In this document: positions 8,679 through 17,694 of the stretch, in pieces
Layout of the letters: the number at the start of each line of letters is the position of its first letter
Position numbering within the stretch: the stretch's first letter is position 1
Assembly: GCF_004342485.1 (NCBI RefSeq)
Contig: NZ_SMBU01000019.1
Location: forward strand, 1 to 64,000
DNA length: 64,000 bases
Reading direction: 5' to 3'
From: Roseateles saccharophilus
GTDB lineage: Bacteria > Pseudomonadota > Gammaproteobacteria > Burkholderiales > Burkholderiaceae_C
Position numbers and translations under genes: made by a program
The notes under the pieces: model-generated
What the model was told of the DNA's origin: nothing
Database searches by the model: none
Seen by the model: the letters and a program-made list of their open reading frames with translations, nothing else

Positions 8679-10469
8679 TCACTTCGGCGTGGGCGTGGTA
8701 GTCCCGTCCAGCCGGATCACCCGGCGCGAGCGGCTCTCGGTGTCGTCCAGCGACTCGCTGACGAGGCGGTTGTGCTGCTCCCAGTCCTCGGCGCTGCGGA
8801 TGATGCTGGGCTTGATGAGGACGACGAGCTCGCGCTTGTGGCCGACGTTGGCGCGGTTGCCGAACAGCGTGGATGTCAGCGGGTTGCTGTCGGCGCCCGG
8901 CAGACCGGAACCGCGGCGCGTGGCCTCCATCTGCATCAGGCCGCCGATGGCGACGATGAGGCCGTCGTGGATGCGCACGACCGTGTCGGTCTCGTTGATG
9001 CTGGCGCTGGCCAGCGGCAGGCGGAAGCTGCCGACCGAGCCGAGGTCGACCTGCTTGATCTTCTCGGTCACGTTGGACACCGAGGGGTGGATGTGCAGCG
9101 TGATCATGTCGGCCGCGTCGATCTGCGGCGTGACGTCCAGCGCGATGCCGCTGAAAAATGGCGTTAGTGTCAGCGTTGGGATCTGGTTGACGGTGGTGCC
9201 CGTGCTGCTGGAGCTGTTGTTCGAGTTGCTGCCGCTGATGCCGGTGATGAAGTAGTCGTCGGTGCCGACCTTGAGCACGGCCTTCTGGTTGTTCAGCGTT
9301 GCGATGCGCGGGCTGGACAGGATCTGCGTGTCGCCGTGGCTCTCGAGGAAGCTCAGCAGTGCCTGGAAGCCGCCGCGCGACAGCGCGAGGCCGAAGCTGC
9401 CGCCGCCGGCCGAGGGCAGGGGGATGAGGTCGGGCCAGGCCGGGCTTTGCGTGCCGGTGGACAGCACCGGCAGGCCGCGCGAGTTGCTGACCAGCGGGTT
9501 GATGATGGTGTTGACGCCACTCGGGATGGACGGGTTCACGCTGGTCTGGCCGATGGCGCTGTTGTTGCCGATGCGCGACCAGTCGATGCCGCTCTGGTAG
9601 CCCTCGCGCAGCTCGACCTCGACGATCTTGGCCTCCAGCATGACCTGGCGCTCGACGGCGATGCGCGTCGCCTTCAGCCAGGCCTCGACATGGCGCAGCT
9701 CGTCGGGCATGGCGCGCACGGCGACGGTGCCGGTCTGCGGGCTGGTGATGACGGTGCGGCCGTCGCCGGTGCCGACCAGGGCCTTCAGCGCCGCGGCCGT
9801 CTCGCCCCAGAAGTCGCTCGCGACCTTGGTGCTGAGCTGGCTGCTTTCCTGCTGCAGCACGGTGTTCGTGCTGCCGCCGCTGCCCGGCACCGGCGTCGGG
9901 CTGCCGCCGGCGCCGCTGGGGTTGTTCTGGCTGCTGATCGGCGCGGCTCCGGAGCTGACGCGCACCTCGCTGCGCCCGCTGCGCTGCAGGGCCAGCGCGT
10001 TGATCGTGAAGACGCGCGTTTGCAGCGTCGGCGGGAAGACGGTCACGCGGCGGCCGTCGATGGAATAGTCGAAGCCATAGACCTCGCGGATCGCGTCGAG
10101 CGATTCGCGCAGCGTGACGCCCTTGAGCGTGACCGACAGCTGGCCCGACACGGCCGGGTGCACCAGCATGCTGTAGCGCGTGTCGCTGACCAGGGACAGG
10201 AAGACGTCGCGCGCATTGGCACCGTTGACGATGAGGTCGAAGCGCGGTTCCGGCGGCAGGGCCGGCGGGGGCGGCGGCACGGGCCGGGCCTCGGCCGCCT
10301 GGGCTGGGGTGGCCGAGGCGGCGGCGGCAGGCGCTGCGGCGCGCTGGGCCTGCAGTTCCGCGCGCAGCGCCTGGCTGGGCTGAGCCACGCTCAACGGCTT
10401 GTCGGCGCAACCCGCGAGCAACGCGGTGGCTGCGCTGAGCAGCAGGAGGCGGGGGACGGGGGCCTTCAT
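8679..10469 (-). CDS. mshL: MSHA pilus secretin MshL
   Basis: Outer-membrane channel for the pilus. 596 residues begin with a lipoprotein signal (lipobox LLAGC, Cys21), then a Pro/Ala-rich linker (about 45-78) and a periplasmic STN/N-domain region (FDLIVNGANARDVFLSLV; VTLKGVTLRESLDAIREVYG). The C-terminal secretin domain contains VMLEAKIVEVEL, LSSPRIATLNNQKAVLKVG and the closing HDGLIVAIGGLM and LVVLIKPSII. A Ser/Asn-rich insert near residues 415-430 is a loop of the secretin barrel. Overlaps mshK by 4 nt. The length and lipobox favour MshL over GspD or PilQ. Confidence 0.92.
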   Translation of the reverse strand: MKAPVPRLLLLSAATALLAGCADKPLSVAQPSQALRAELQAQRAAAPAAAASATPAQAAEARPVPPPPPALPPEPRFDLIVNGANARDVFLSLVSDTRYSMLVHPAVSGQLSVTLKGVTLRESLDAIREVYGFDYSIDGRRVTVFPPTLQTRVFTINALALQRSGRSEVRVSSGAAPISSQNNPSGAGGSPTPVPGSGGSTNTVLQQESSQLSTKVASDFWGETAAALKALVGTGDGRTVITSPQTGTVAVRAMPDELRHVEAWLKATRIAVERQVMLEAKIVEVELREGYQSGIDWSRIGNNSAIGQTSVNPSIPSGVNTIINPLVSNSRGLPVLSTGTQSPAWPDLIPLPSAGGGSFGLALSRGGFQALLSFLESHGDTQILSSPRIATLNNQKAVLKVGTDDYFITGISGSNSNNSSSSTGTTVNQIPTLTLTPFFSGIALDVTPQIDAADMITLHIHPSVSNVTEKIKQVDLGSVGSFRLPLASASINETDTVVRIHDGLIVAIGGLMQMEATRRGSGLPGADSNPLTSTLFGNRANVGHKRELVVLIKPSIIRSAEDWEQHNRLVSESLDDTESRSRRVIRLDGTTTPTPK

Positions 10470-10870
10470 GGCTTCTCCTTGGAATTCTTGGCGCCGGCGG
10501 CGGCCCTGGCCGGAGGCGGACGTTTCTCGACGCCACCGTACAGCGGCTCGCGGCGCAGCTGGCCCGACTCGCGCAGCCAGACGGCCTGCTCGGTGACGCG
10601 CTCGATGCGCGCGCCGTCGAGCTGCTCGCCGACGCCGTAGCGGCGCCCGCGCACGACGACATAGCCGCGGCCGCTGCTGAACACGACCTGGCGGATGCTG
10701 TTGTCGGGGGCTTCGCCGCCCGGGGCCGATGCCGCCGAGGCGGCCTGGGCCGCGGCCACCGCGCCGCGCAGCGCCGGCGGCCAGGCCATGGGGTCGCGCG
10801 CAGGCTCGTCGGCGGCACGGGCCGACAGCGTCGGCAGCAGCAGGAGCAGCAACGGGAGGCGGGTTCTCAT
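10466..10870 (-). CDS. mshK: MshK-like pilus biogenesis protein
   Basis: 134-residue secreted protein with an N-terminal signal peptide (MRTRLPLLLLLLPTLSARA). The mature part has the PilP/MshK-like core IRQVVFSSGRGYVVVRGRRY and a following VGEQLDGARIERV, typical of small inner-membrane-to-secretin linkers (compare GspC/PilP). It ends in a Lys/Pro/Ala-rich tail. Both ends overlap neighbours by 4 nt. The identification rests mainly on position between mshJ and mshL plus the short beta-strand motif, since MshK proteins are poorly conserved. Confidence 0.8.
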   Translation of the reverse strand: MRTRLPLLLLLLPTLSARAADEPARDPMAWPPALRGAVAAAQAASAASAPGGEAPDNSIRQVVFSSGRGYVVVRGRRYGVGEQLDGARIERVTEQAVWLRESGQLRREPLYGGVEKRPPPARAAAGAKNSKEKP

Positions 10871-11586
10871 GGCTGCACCTTCAGCAGGAAGAGCTGGGCC
10901 ACCAGGCGCGGTGCGTCGTTGGCGCCGGACGCACTCAGATGCATTTCGCCCCAGCGCAGGCCGGGCAGCTCCTGCTCGAGGGCCTGCAGATAGTGCTGCA
11001 GGTCGCGGTAGCCGCCCTGGACCTGCAGCTCCACGCCCTGCCAGCTGATGCCGGGCAGCGCTGAGGGCGCGGGGCGGGCGGCCGATGCAGGAGCGGCTGC
11101 GGTGGCGGCCGTGACGGGGCTGTCGTCAAGCAGCCTCAGCCGCTCCAGCACGAGGCCGGGCTGCTGGGCCAGCAGGCGCTGCAGCACGGCCGACAGGGCC
11201 TCGGCACTGCTGAGCGAGCCGCCCCTGCGCAGCTCGGCGTCCAGGCGCTGGCGCTCCGCCTGGGCGGCGTCCAGGCGCTGGCGCAGCCCGTCTGCCGGGT
11301 CGGCGCCCACGCTGCGGCTGGCGGCGACGAACTGCTCGCGCAACTGTTTCAGCTCGGCGGCCTGCTGGGCCTGGCTGTCGCTGCGCAGCTTGGCGCGCAG
11401 CGACAGCGGCGAAAGCACGAGGGTGTCGAAAATGGCGGCCAGCACGGCGACGATGCTCAGGAACAGGATGACGCGCTCGCGCAGGCTCAGCCCGTCGATG
11501 CGCTTGGCCTGGCGTTCCCACCGGGCCTGCAGCGGCGCGAGGCGGCGGCTCAGCAGCGCCATGTCGATGCGCGTGCCGGCCTTCAT
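10867..11586 (-). CDS. mshJ: MshJ, PilO-like inner-membrane assembly protein
   Basis: 239-residue bitopic protein: a short cytoplasmic tail, one transmembrane helix (about 38-58), a coiled-coil (65-145, rich in Leu/Gln/Arg) and a C-terminal ferredoxin-like domain (ISWQGVELQVQGGYRDLQHYLQ at its start). This is the MshJ/PilO plan. With the PilN-like and MshI proteins it should form the inner-membrane alignment platform of the pilus. ATG 11586 overlaps the upstream gene's stop by 4 nt. Confidence 0.85.
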   Translation of the reverse strand: MKAGTRIDMALLSRRLAPLQARWERQAKRIDGLSLRERVILFLSIVAVLAAIFDTLVLSPLSLRAKLRSDSQAQQAAELKQLREQFVAASRSVGADPADGLRQRLDAAQAERQRLDAELRRGGSLSSAEALSAVLQRLLAQQPGLVLERLRLLDDSPVTAATAAAPASAARPAPSALPGISWQGVELQVQGGYRDLQHYLQALEQELPGLRWGEMHLSASGANDAPRLVAQLFLLKVQP

Positions 11587-12269
11587 CGAGCACCTCCCGA
11601 GGCGGCGCTGGCCGGCGCGGCGGGCGCGCTGACGACGCGGAAGGCCCACACGGGCAGGCCGCCGGTCGATGGCGCCAGGCCGCCGCGCGACAACAGGGCA
11701 TGGGCGCCGTCCTCGTTGCCCGGCGCGCCCGGCCTTTCCACGCGCAGCGCGGCTAGGCTCTGCCCGGCCAGCGCCGGGTGACCTGCCAGCTGGGCGAGCC
11801 AGGGGCGCAGCGTGGCAGTGTCCAGCGTGCCGCCGACCAGCTCCAGCCGGCCGGGTGCATAACGCAGCTCGTTGAGCCAGGCGGTCTCGGGCAGGCTGCG
11901 CGCGACCAGGGCGAGCAGCGCGGAGTTGCGCCGTTCGGCGCCGGCACCATCGGCGCCCAGGGCCAGCAGCAGCTGGCGGCGTTCGCCGTTGCCGCCTTCG
12001 AGGGCCTGCAGCCGCTGTTGCAGGGGCGCGGCGTCGAGCGGCGCGGGCAGGCCGGCCCGCGCGACGATGAGGGATTGCTTCTCGGTGGCGAATCGGGCCA
12101 GCAACGCCTGGTGCTGGCCCTCGGCGCGCCGGTCCTGCCATTGCAGCCACAGCGCGGCGACGAGGCCCGCGAGCAGCATCAGGCCGCTGGCCTGCAGCAG
12201 CGTCAGCGCCGAGAAGACCCGCCGGGGGGCCAGCAGGATGGGCGCGAGCAGGTTGATTTGCTGGGTCAT
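11583..12269 (-). CDS. PilN-like (MshI2) pilus assembly protein
   Basis: 228-residue bitopic protein. The N-terminus MTQQINLLAP carries the PilN signature INLL, which in type IV pili docks into the PilM/MshI actin-like protein. A transmembrane helix (about 24-45) and a periplasmic coiled-coil plus ferredoxin-like domain follow. It lies between the MshI-like ATPase-fold gene (7-bp gap) and mshJ (4-bp overlap), giving the PilM-N-O order. MSHA loci of Vibrio and Shewanella often label this gene mshI2. Confidence 0.83.
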   Translation of the reverse strand: MTQQINLLAPILLAPRRVFSALTLLQASGLMLLAGLVAALWLQWQDRRAEGQHQALLARFATEKQSLIVARAGLPAPLDAAPLQQRLQALEGGNGERRQLLLALGADGAGAERRNSALLALVARSLPETAWLNELRYAPGRLELVGGTLDTATLRPWLAQLAGHPALAGQSLAALRVERPGAPGNEDGAHALLSRGGLAPSTGGLPVWAFRVVSAPAAPASAASGGAR

Positions 12270-12276
12270 CGCCTGC

Positions 12277-13272
12277 CTAGAGTTCGCGGGTCTCGGTGCG
12301 CAGCGCGGCGCCCAGCAGCGGCAGGCAGGCGGCCAGGGCCTGCTGGGCGTCGCCCTCGGGTGTGGGGGCGTCGGCGGCGAAGGCGGCCAGCGCGTCCAGC
12401 GCGACGGTGCGCTGGCCCAGTTCGCGCTGGATCAGCGTCGCGACCTCGGGGCCGTGCTCGGCCGTGACGACGTACAGGCGGGCCAGCGGCAGGTCGGGCC
12501 AGCTGCGCTCCCAGACGTCGATGGAGCGTTGCAGCTCGACGACGAGGGGGGATTCCGGCGCACTACTGCCGTCGAAGCTGCTGCCGGGCTGGTATTCGAA
12601 GCCCAGCGGCAGCTCGGCCGCCGAGGCTTCGGTTTGCTCGCCGCGGGCGCGGGCGCGCAGGCTGGGGTCGCCCTCCAGGCGGCGCGTGTAGAAGAGTTCG
12701 TCGCCGACGCAGACGACGAGCAGGCAATGGCCCTCGTCGACGAGCACGGCCGCGCAGGCGCGGTCGGAGAGTTCGTCGGCCCTGGCCTGCCGCGCCAGCA
12801 GGTTGCGCAGCGCGGTCTCCCAGATGTCGACGACGGAGAGCAGGTCGGTCAGGGCGGCCGCGCCCTCGGTCAGGGACTTGATGGCCGCATTGCGCGCCGC
12901 GACGACGAACAGCTGGCGCGCGCTGGCGGTGTTGGGGCGCTCGACATCGCCGCCGACGTGCATCACGTCCAGCGTCAGCTCGGCGAGGTCCACGTCCACG
13001 AGCTCCTTGATCTGCCAGCGTGCGGCGGACTTGAGCTCCTCTTGCGGCACATTGGGCGTGTCGACCTTCAGGACGAGGTAGTCGGCCGGGTCGAGCAGGG
13101 CGATGGCGTCTCCCGCGAGGACGGGTTTGGCGTCGGCGGTCAGGCCCCAGCGCAGCAGGCGAACGGCTTCGTCGCCCGGCGGGCCGTCGGTCAGCACGAA
13201 GGCGTGCTGCTCGCCGACGCGTCGCAGCAGCAGGCGTTGGCCGCTACGGCGCGGGGACCATGGCCAGCGCAT
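12277..13272 (-). CDS. mshI: MshI, PilM-like cytoplasmic pilus assembly protein
   Basis: 331 residues with no membrane helix, preceding the PilN-like gene. Features such as LKVDTPNVPQEELKSAARWQ and VDIWETALRNLL match the MSHA biogenesis protein MshI (actin-like PilM fold). The C-terminal part contains a repeated VELQRSIDVWER helix. The open frame continues 32 codons upstream, but ATG 13272 is chosen because its first base is the last base of the mshQ stop (TGATG). It should form the cytoplasmic ring that recruits the PilN-like tail. Classical nucleotide-binding motifs are degenerate, as usual for MshI. Confidence 0.82.
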   Translation of the reverse strand: MRWPWSPRRSGQRLLLRRVGEQHAFVLTDGPPGDEAVRLLRWGLTADAKPVLAGDAIALLDPADYLVLKVDTPNVPQEELKSAARWQIKELVDVDLAELTLDVMHVGGDVERPNTASARQLFVVAARNAAIKSLTEGAAALTDLLSVVDIWETALRNLLARQARADELSDRACAAVLVDEGHCLLVVCVGDELFYTRRLEGDPSLRARARGEQTEASAAELPLGFEYQPGSSFDGSSAPESPLVVELQRSIDVWERSWPDLPLARLYVVTAEHGPEVATLIQRELGQRTVALDALAAFAADAPTPEGDAQQALAACLPLLGAALRTETREL

Positions 13273-16200
13273 CAATAGTTCTCCCTCTGGAACAGGACAC
13301 CGTCGGCGCCTCGGTACAGCCCCCAGGTGGCGCGGGCGCCGGGGTCGTTGGTGTAGCTGCTGCCGCACCAGGCCGCGCGCAGCGCGGTCAGATGGGCTCC
13401 CTGAGTGGCTGCCACGATCGGAGTCCAGCTGCCGCTGAGGCAGGACTGGTCGCCGGGCGGTGTGGCGCTGTCAAGCGCCAGGCTCAGGTCCAGGCTGCCG
13501 ACGTGGCCGGCTGCCGGGGCCGCCAGAGCCAGGCGGCCGGTGCCGCTGCTGAGGGTCAGTGCGCTGCCGCTCATGGCGGCGTCGCCGGGCGCCAGGGACT
13601 TGCGGAGGTTTCCGAAGTTGATGTTGGCAGCGCTGATGCGGGTGCAGTTGTCCAAGGTGTTGGTGGTGAAGGCGCTGCCGTTCCAGTATTGCGCCGCGAT
13701 CGGGAGGTAGAGCGCGCGCGCTGCGGCGCCGATCGCATTCTGCAGGCGCAAGCGGCCATGGCGCAGCGGGATTGTGCCCAGCAGCGTTGCATCCACGCCA
13801 TTGGGCGGGCTGTCGGTGTCGAGGTTGAGTGACAGCATGCCCACGTTGTCGCTGTCCAGCGGGGCTATGCCGAACTGCGCTGTGTCGAACGGACCGTCAG
13901 GCGCGCTTGCGCGCGCTACCTTGGCCTGCAGCGTGACCGCGGCGACGCCATTGCTCCAACTGCCGGTGCTCGCAATCGGCGTGACGCGGCCGCCGGGCTT
14001 GAACATGGTCGTGCCGCTGATGCCGGCCAGCTTCAGGTTGGCCGGCGTGGTCAGGCCGAGCTTGGCAAAGCCGCCGGTGTAGTTCTGCGTTGTCGTCCCT
14101 GTCGTGGTCTGGGCCGTCAGCGTGAAGGCGGCGAGGAAGTTTTCGTCCAGATAGGTGAAGCTTGCCGCCGGGCTGCAGGCCATGTCGCTGCGCTGGGTGA
14201 GGTTTGCCGCACTGAGTGCGAAACCGCCCGGGACGAAGCGGCCGACGCGGGTCTGCTGGCTGCCGGCGGCATTGAAGGCGACGGCGTTCAGTGACAGCCC
14301 CGCGGTGCCGAGATAACTGCTGACCACGCCGGTGGTATTCAGCAAAAAGCTGCCGACCTCGCTGTAGGCCAGCGAGGTGGCCGTGGCACTACCGCCGGAG
14401 AACCCGCCGACGTTGCCGTTGGACAGCGTGCCCAGCACGCCGCCGCTGGGCGTCTGCGACCCGGAGGCGGGCGACAGGGAGACCGTGGCGTTGAAGCCCG
14501 GCGCCAGGCCGGCTGCGGACACCTGGGCCAGGGTGGCGGAGGCGCTGGGGACGCCGGTATTGCTGCTGTCCGCCGAAGCGCTCCAGCGGTAGGCCGACAC
14601 GGTGGCACTGAAGGCGGCGCCGGCGGCACCGAACACGCCGTCGGTGGCCGCGCTGCCCGCGGGGTTGGCCGTGCCGGCCAGCGTCAATGCCGTGAAGGCC
14701 AGCGTGAAGGGGCGCACGGTCAGGTCGCCCAGGCCACCGCTGATGGTGCCGCTCGCGTAAGTGAGGGAGTCGTCGTCCAGGTTGAGGGTGTACTTGCCGA
14801 CGTCGCTCGTGACGAGGTTCATGCTGGCGAAGCCGGCGCTGAATGCCAGGCTGAGATTGTTCGACGTCGGCCGTGCGCCCGGGACGCCATAGCTGTTGGC
14901 GCCGATGCTGACCGACGGGGCCGTCCAGGGGCCACCGTTGTCCGTGCGCCAGAGCTTGAGGTTGCGTGTGCCGGAAAAATCGGTGGCGACCCCGCAACTG
15001 CCGGTGCTGGGGTCCTTCTTGATGAGGGACACCTGCAGGTCGTGGTTGCGGCCGGCAACGACGATGTTGCTGCCGGCGATGTTGTTGTTCAGGTCCTCGG
15101 CCCAGACGAAGGCGTTGTTGCTGAAATTGATGGCCGCGGACGTGCTGCTGGAGGCCGGGACGCTCGTGTCCACGACATTGACCGTGAGGCTCTGGGCCAG
15201 GCTGTGCGCCAGCGTGAGCTTGACGATGCCGGCGTCCAGTGCCGAGAAGGTGTAGGTGGCCGTGCCGCTGTTGGCGCCGCCGGGCGTCAGCGTGCCCGAT
15301 GGCGCCGGGCCGCTGCCTGCGGCCCAGGTGCCGCGGCCGCTGGAGGTGGTGAGCAGAACCGTGCCGGTGTAGCCCGTCAGCGTGTTGCCGGAGGCGTCCT
15401 TGGCCGAGAGGGTCAGCGTTTGCGGTTGGCAGGTCGAAGCGCTGCCGGTGCCGCTGATCGAGAAGCCCGCCAACGTCGGCGCGGACCCGCTGCACAGCGC
15501 CGGCATCGGGTAGGAGGAGTTGTTGGCGACGCAGGTCGTGCCACAGCTGCTGCCGCCACAGCAGATCTTGGCGACGTTGGCCTGGTAGCCCAGCGTGATG
15601 GCAGCGCCGTTGGTGGACTGCACGCAGGCCGACAGTGTGGCCGCCTGCTGAATGTTGATGGTGCCGCTGCTGGTGCTCAAGTTGCCGGCGACCGTGGCGG
15701 CATAGCCGACGTCCACGTTGCCCGCTCCGCCGTTGACCAGCCCGCCCACCTGCGAGGCCTGCGCCAGCGTGATCGCACCGGTCGTCGAGATGTTGCCGTT
15801 CACCTGCGACTGGTAGCCCAGGCTGACCGCACCGCTGCCGGCGCTCACGTTGCCCGTCACGACGGCAGATTGGCCGACGCTGACGGTGCCCGTCGTGTTG
15901 ATGTTGCCCGAGACGGTGCAGGAATCGCTGACGTTGATGGAGGTGCCACCGTTGATGCCGCCGCCCACGCTGCCGCTCTGGCCGGTCGTGACGACGCCGC
16001 TGCCGGTGATGGAGCCGGTGACCGAGGACTTGTAGGCCAGCGAGATGTCGCCTGCCGTCGCGGTCAGGTTGCCGTTGATGAGCACCGCACCACCGCCGGC
16101 GTCGTTGACGCTGCCGGCTGTCACGTTGGCCTTGATGCTGGCCTGATAGCCCAGCGTCAGCGTGCCGCTGACGACGAGGTTGAGATCGCTGGTGTTGCCG

Positions 16201-16433
16201 GCGGCATTGATGACGGCGTTGTTGGTGGACAGGTTGCCGCTGATGTTGATGGTGGCAGGCCGCGAGCCGCTGATGCTGATGGTGTCCCCATAGGCGAGCG
16301 TGAGTGAGCTGCAGTAGTAGGTCCCGCCGCCGCCATTCCAGCAGCCGGCGGGCTTGTAGCTCGGAAAGCTGTAGTTGACTGCGCCGGCGGCACTGCAGGC
16401 GACGGCGAGAAGCAGACCCAGCCAGCGCTTCAT
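13272..16433 (-). CDS. mshQ: MshQ-like giant surface/tip protein with beta-solenoid repeats (DUF6701)
   Basis: 1053 residues, the largest protein of the pilus locus. A signal peptide (1-18) is followed by a Cys-containing segment. Residues about 91-291 hold roughly eleven 18-19-residue repeats of the kind VSLGYQSQVNGNISTTGA, predicted to form a right-handed beta-solenoid like bactofilins. A Cys-rich spacer (CCGGSSCGTTC) leads to an Ig-like bacterial domain (about 325-410) and a long C-terminal DUF6701 region typical of MshQ. It is probably exported and displayed at the pilus tip or cell surface; MshQ function is not established. It overlaps mshP by 4 nt and mshI by 1 nt. Confidence 0.85.
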   Translation of the reverse strand: MKRWLGLLLAVACSAAGAVNYSFPSYKPAGCWNGGGGTYYCSSLTLAYGDTISISGSRPATINISGNLSTNNAVINAAGNTSDLNLVVSGTLTLGYQASIKANVTAGSVNDAGGGAVLINGNLTATAGDISLAYKSSVTGSITGSGVVTTGQSGSVGGGINGGTSINVSDSCTVSGNINTTGTVSVGQSAVVTGNVSAGSGAVSLGYQSQVNGNISTTGAITLAQASQVGGLVNGGAGNVDVGYAATVAGNLSTSSGTINIQQAATLSACVQSTNGAAITLGYQANVAKICCGGSSCGTTCVANNSSYPMPALCSGSAPTLAGFSISGTGSASTCQPQTLTLSAKDASGNTLTGYTGTVLLTTSSGRGTWAAGSGPAPSGTLTPGGANSGTATYTFSALDAGIVKLTLAHSLAQSLTVNVVDTSVPASSSTSAAINFSNNAFVWAEDLNNNIAGSNIVVAGRNHDLQVSLIKKDPSTGSCGVATDFSGTRNLKLWRTDNGGPWTAPSVSIGANSYGVPGARPTSNNLSLAFSAGFASMNLVTSDVGKYTLNLDDDSLTYASGTISGGLGDLTVRPFTLAFTALTLAGTANPAGSAATDGVFGAAGAAFSATVSAYRWSASADSSNTGVPSASATLAQVSAAGLAPGFNATVSLSPASGSQTPSGGVLGTLSNGNVGGFSGGSATATSLAYSEVGSFLLNTTGVVSSYLGTAGLSLNAVAFNAAGSQQTRVGRFVPGGFALSAANLTQRSDMACSPAASFTYLDENFLAAFTLTAQTTTGTTTQNYTGGFAKLGLTTPANLKLAGISGTTMFKPGGRVTPIASTGSWSNGVAAVTLQAKVARASAPDGPFDTAQFGIAPLDSDNVGMLSLNLDTDSPPNGVDATLLGTIPLRHGRLRLQNAIGAAARALYLPIAAQYWNGSAFTTNTLDNCTRISAANINFGNLRKSLAPGDAAMSGSALTLSSGTGRLALAAPAAGHVGSLDLSLALDSATPPGDQSCLSGSWTPIVAATQGAHLTALRAAWCGSSYTNDPGARATWGLYRGADGVLFQRENY

Positions 16434-16867
16434 TTGCTCAAAGTGCGGCTCAGCTGCCGCTCCGTGTAGGTGGGTTCGGTCGTCGCCGGGTTGGGGCAGG
16501 CGCCGCCGCTCGCGCTGTTGCAGGCCGTGGCCAGCAGTACATAGAAGGCCAGCGCCTGTGCACCGTCGGTCACGGTGCCGTTGGCCGGCGTGCGCGTGCA
16601 GCTGACGGTGACCGTGAAATCGGACAGTTGGTCGGGCAGCGCGACGCTCTTTGTCGCGAAACAGGCCGGCTGTCCCGAAGGGTTGAGGATTTGATAGCTA
16701 CCCCATTCCAGGCCGGCGAACGCGGCCTGGTAGGCCCTGGCCGCGGCGAGCTCGCCGGCCGAGCCCAACTGCTGGCGCTGGCTCAGCGAGGCCAGTGCCG
16801 CCCCCAGCGCCGCCAGTGCGACCAGGATGAACAACATGGACATCAACGTGAATCCGCGAGCTCGCAT
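16430..16867 (-). CDS. mshP: MshP minor pilin-like protein
   Basis: 145 residues with a type IV-like N-terminus (MRARGFTLMSMLFILVALAAL), in which the Gly-Phe junction is the prepilin peptidase site but the usual Glu at +5 is replaced by Met, as in MshP/PilX-type minor pilins. The globular part carries two Cys pairs (PACFATKS...VSCTRT and TACNSASGGACP). It is assigned by its place between mshO and mshQ, which is the conserved MSHA order. Likely part of the pilus tip complex. Confidence 0.85.
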   Translation of the reverse strand: MRARGFTLMSMLFILVALAALGAALASLSQRQQLGSAGELAAARAYQAAFAGLEWGSYQILNPSGQPACFATKSVALPDQLSDFTVTVSCTRTPANGTVTDGAQALAFYVLLATACNSASGGACPNPATTEPTYTERQLSRTLSK

Positions 16868-16869
16868 GG

Positions 16870-17694
16870 TCAGGGCAGGTTGTCCACATGGACCGTGTGG
16901 TAGAGCGAGACGGTCTCGCTGTTGGCGCTCAGCTGCAGGCGCAGCGTGACGAAGGCGTAGCGCGCCGCGATGGCGGGCTGGTCGTAGGAGATTAGGCAGC
17001 CGGTCACGTTGCGCGCCAGCACGGCACTGCTGCCGCCGGCGGGTGGGTCCGGCTGAGTGCTGGAGAAACCATAGCCGGCATAGCGGGTCAGCGTGCCGGC
17101 CGTGAGGTCGCAGCGGTAGGTGACCGGCTGTTCGATGGCGTAGACGCGGAACGGCGGTGCCTGCAGCGCATTGGGAAGCGCCGCGCCGCTGATGCTGACG
17201 TTGCTGACGCTGCCTGCCGCGTTGGACGCCATGCGCACGTTGGACAGCGTGTAGGCGTCTGCGTCCGGCACCCCGGCGCCGAGGTTGTACCAGGCCAAGC
17301 GCTGGTTGCCGCTCTGCAGCGTGAGCGGGGGACCGACGATGTCGAAGCTCGTGTCGGCCACCCCGAACCGCAGCACGTCGCCAGACTCGACGGCATAGCG
17401 GGCGGCGCCGCTGACCGGGATCAACTCCAGGCTGAGGGCGCTGGATGAGACCCTTGTGCTGTTGGGAAGGGCGACCGCGAGATCGCGGGCGATGCGGCGC
17501 AACGCGGTGTCCGCCTGGTCGGTCAACTGGGCGCGCGTGGCGCTGGAGAAATAGGCGGTCGTCGCCGGCAGGATGAAGATCGACACGATGCCGACGACGA
17601 CGCCGGTGATGGCGATGACCATCACGGCCTCGATCAGCGTGAAGCCCTGTGCACGCCTGGCGGCGAAGCCTTCAGTACGGCGACTGCGGGGCAT
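16870..17694 (-). CDS. mshO: MshO minor pseudopilin
   Basis: 274-residue PilW/GspJ-type minor pilin. The prepilin motif is QGFTLIEAVMVIAITGVVVG, with Glu at +5 of the mature protein, preceded by an 18-residue basic leader. Sequence such as RAQLTDQADTALRRIARDL is the amphipathic alpha1-C region of the family. A Cys pair (YRCDLTAG and GCLISYD) may close the C-terminal disulfide loop. The start overlaps the 3' end of mshD by 23 bp. Confidence 0.88.
   Translation of the reverse strand: MPRSRRTEGFAARRAQGFTLIEAVMVIAITGVVVGIVSIFILPATTAYFSSATRAQLTDQADTALRRIARDLAVALPNSTRVSSSALSLELIPVSGAARYAVESGDVLRFGVADTSFDIVGPPLTLQSGNQRLAWYNLGAGVPDADAYTLSNVRMASNAAGSVSNVSISGAALPNALQAPPFRVYAIEQPVTYRCDLTAGTLTRYAGYGFSSTQPDPPAGGSSAVLARNVTGCLISYDQPAIAARYAFVTLRLQLSANSETVSLYHTVHVDNLP

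Noticed and set aside
8278-10818. 846-codon minus-strand open frame across mshL and mshK
   Set aside because: Overlaps two recognised genes in another frame; only its last 132 codons form a real protein with a signal peptide, annotated separately.
15460-16400. Repeated GCC/GTTGCC-rich DNA as a satellite or CRISPR-like array
   Set aside because: The repetition comes from the 18-19-residue protein repeats of MshQ; there are no constant-length identical repeats with unique spacers.
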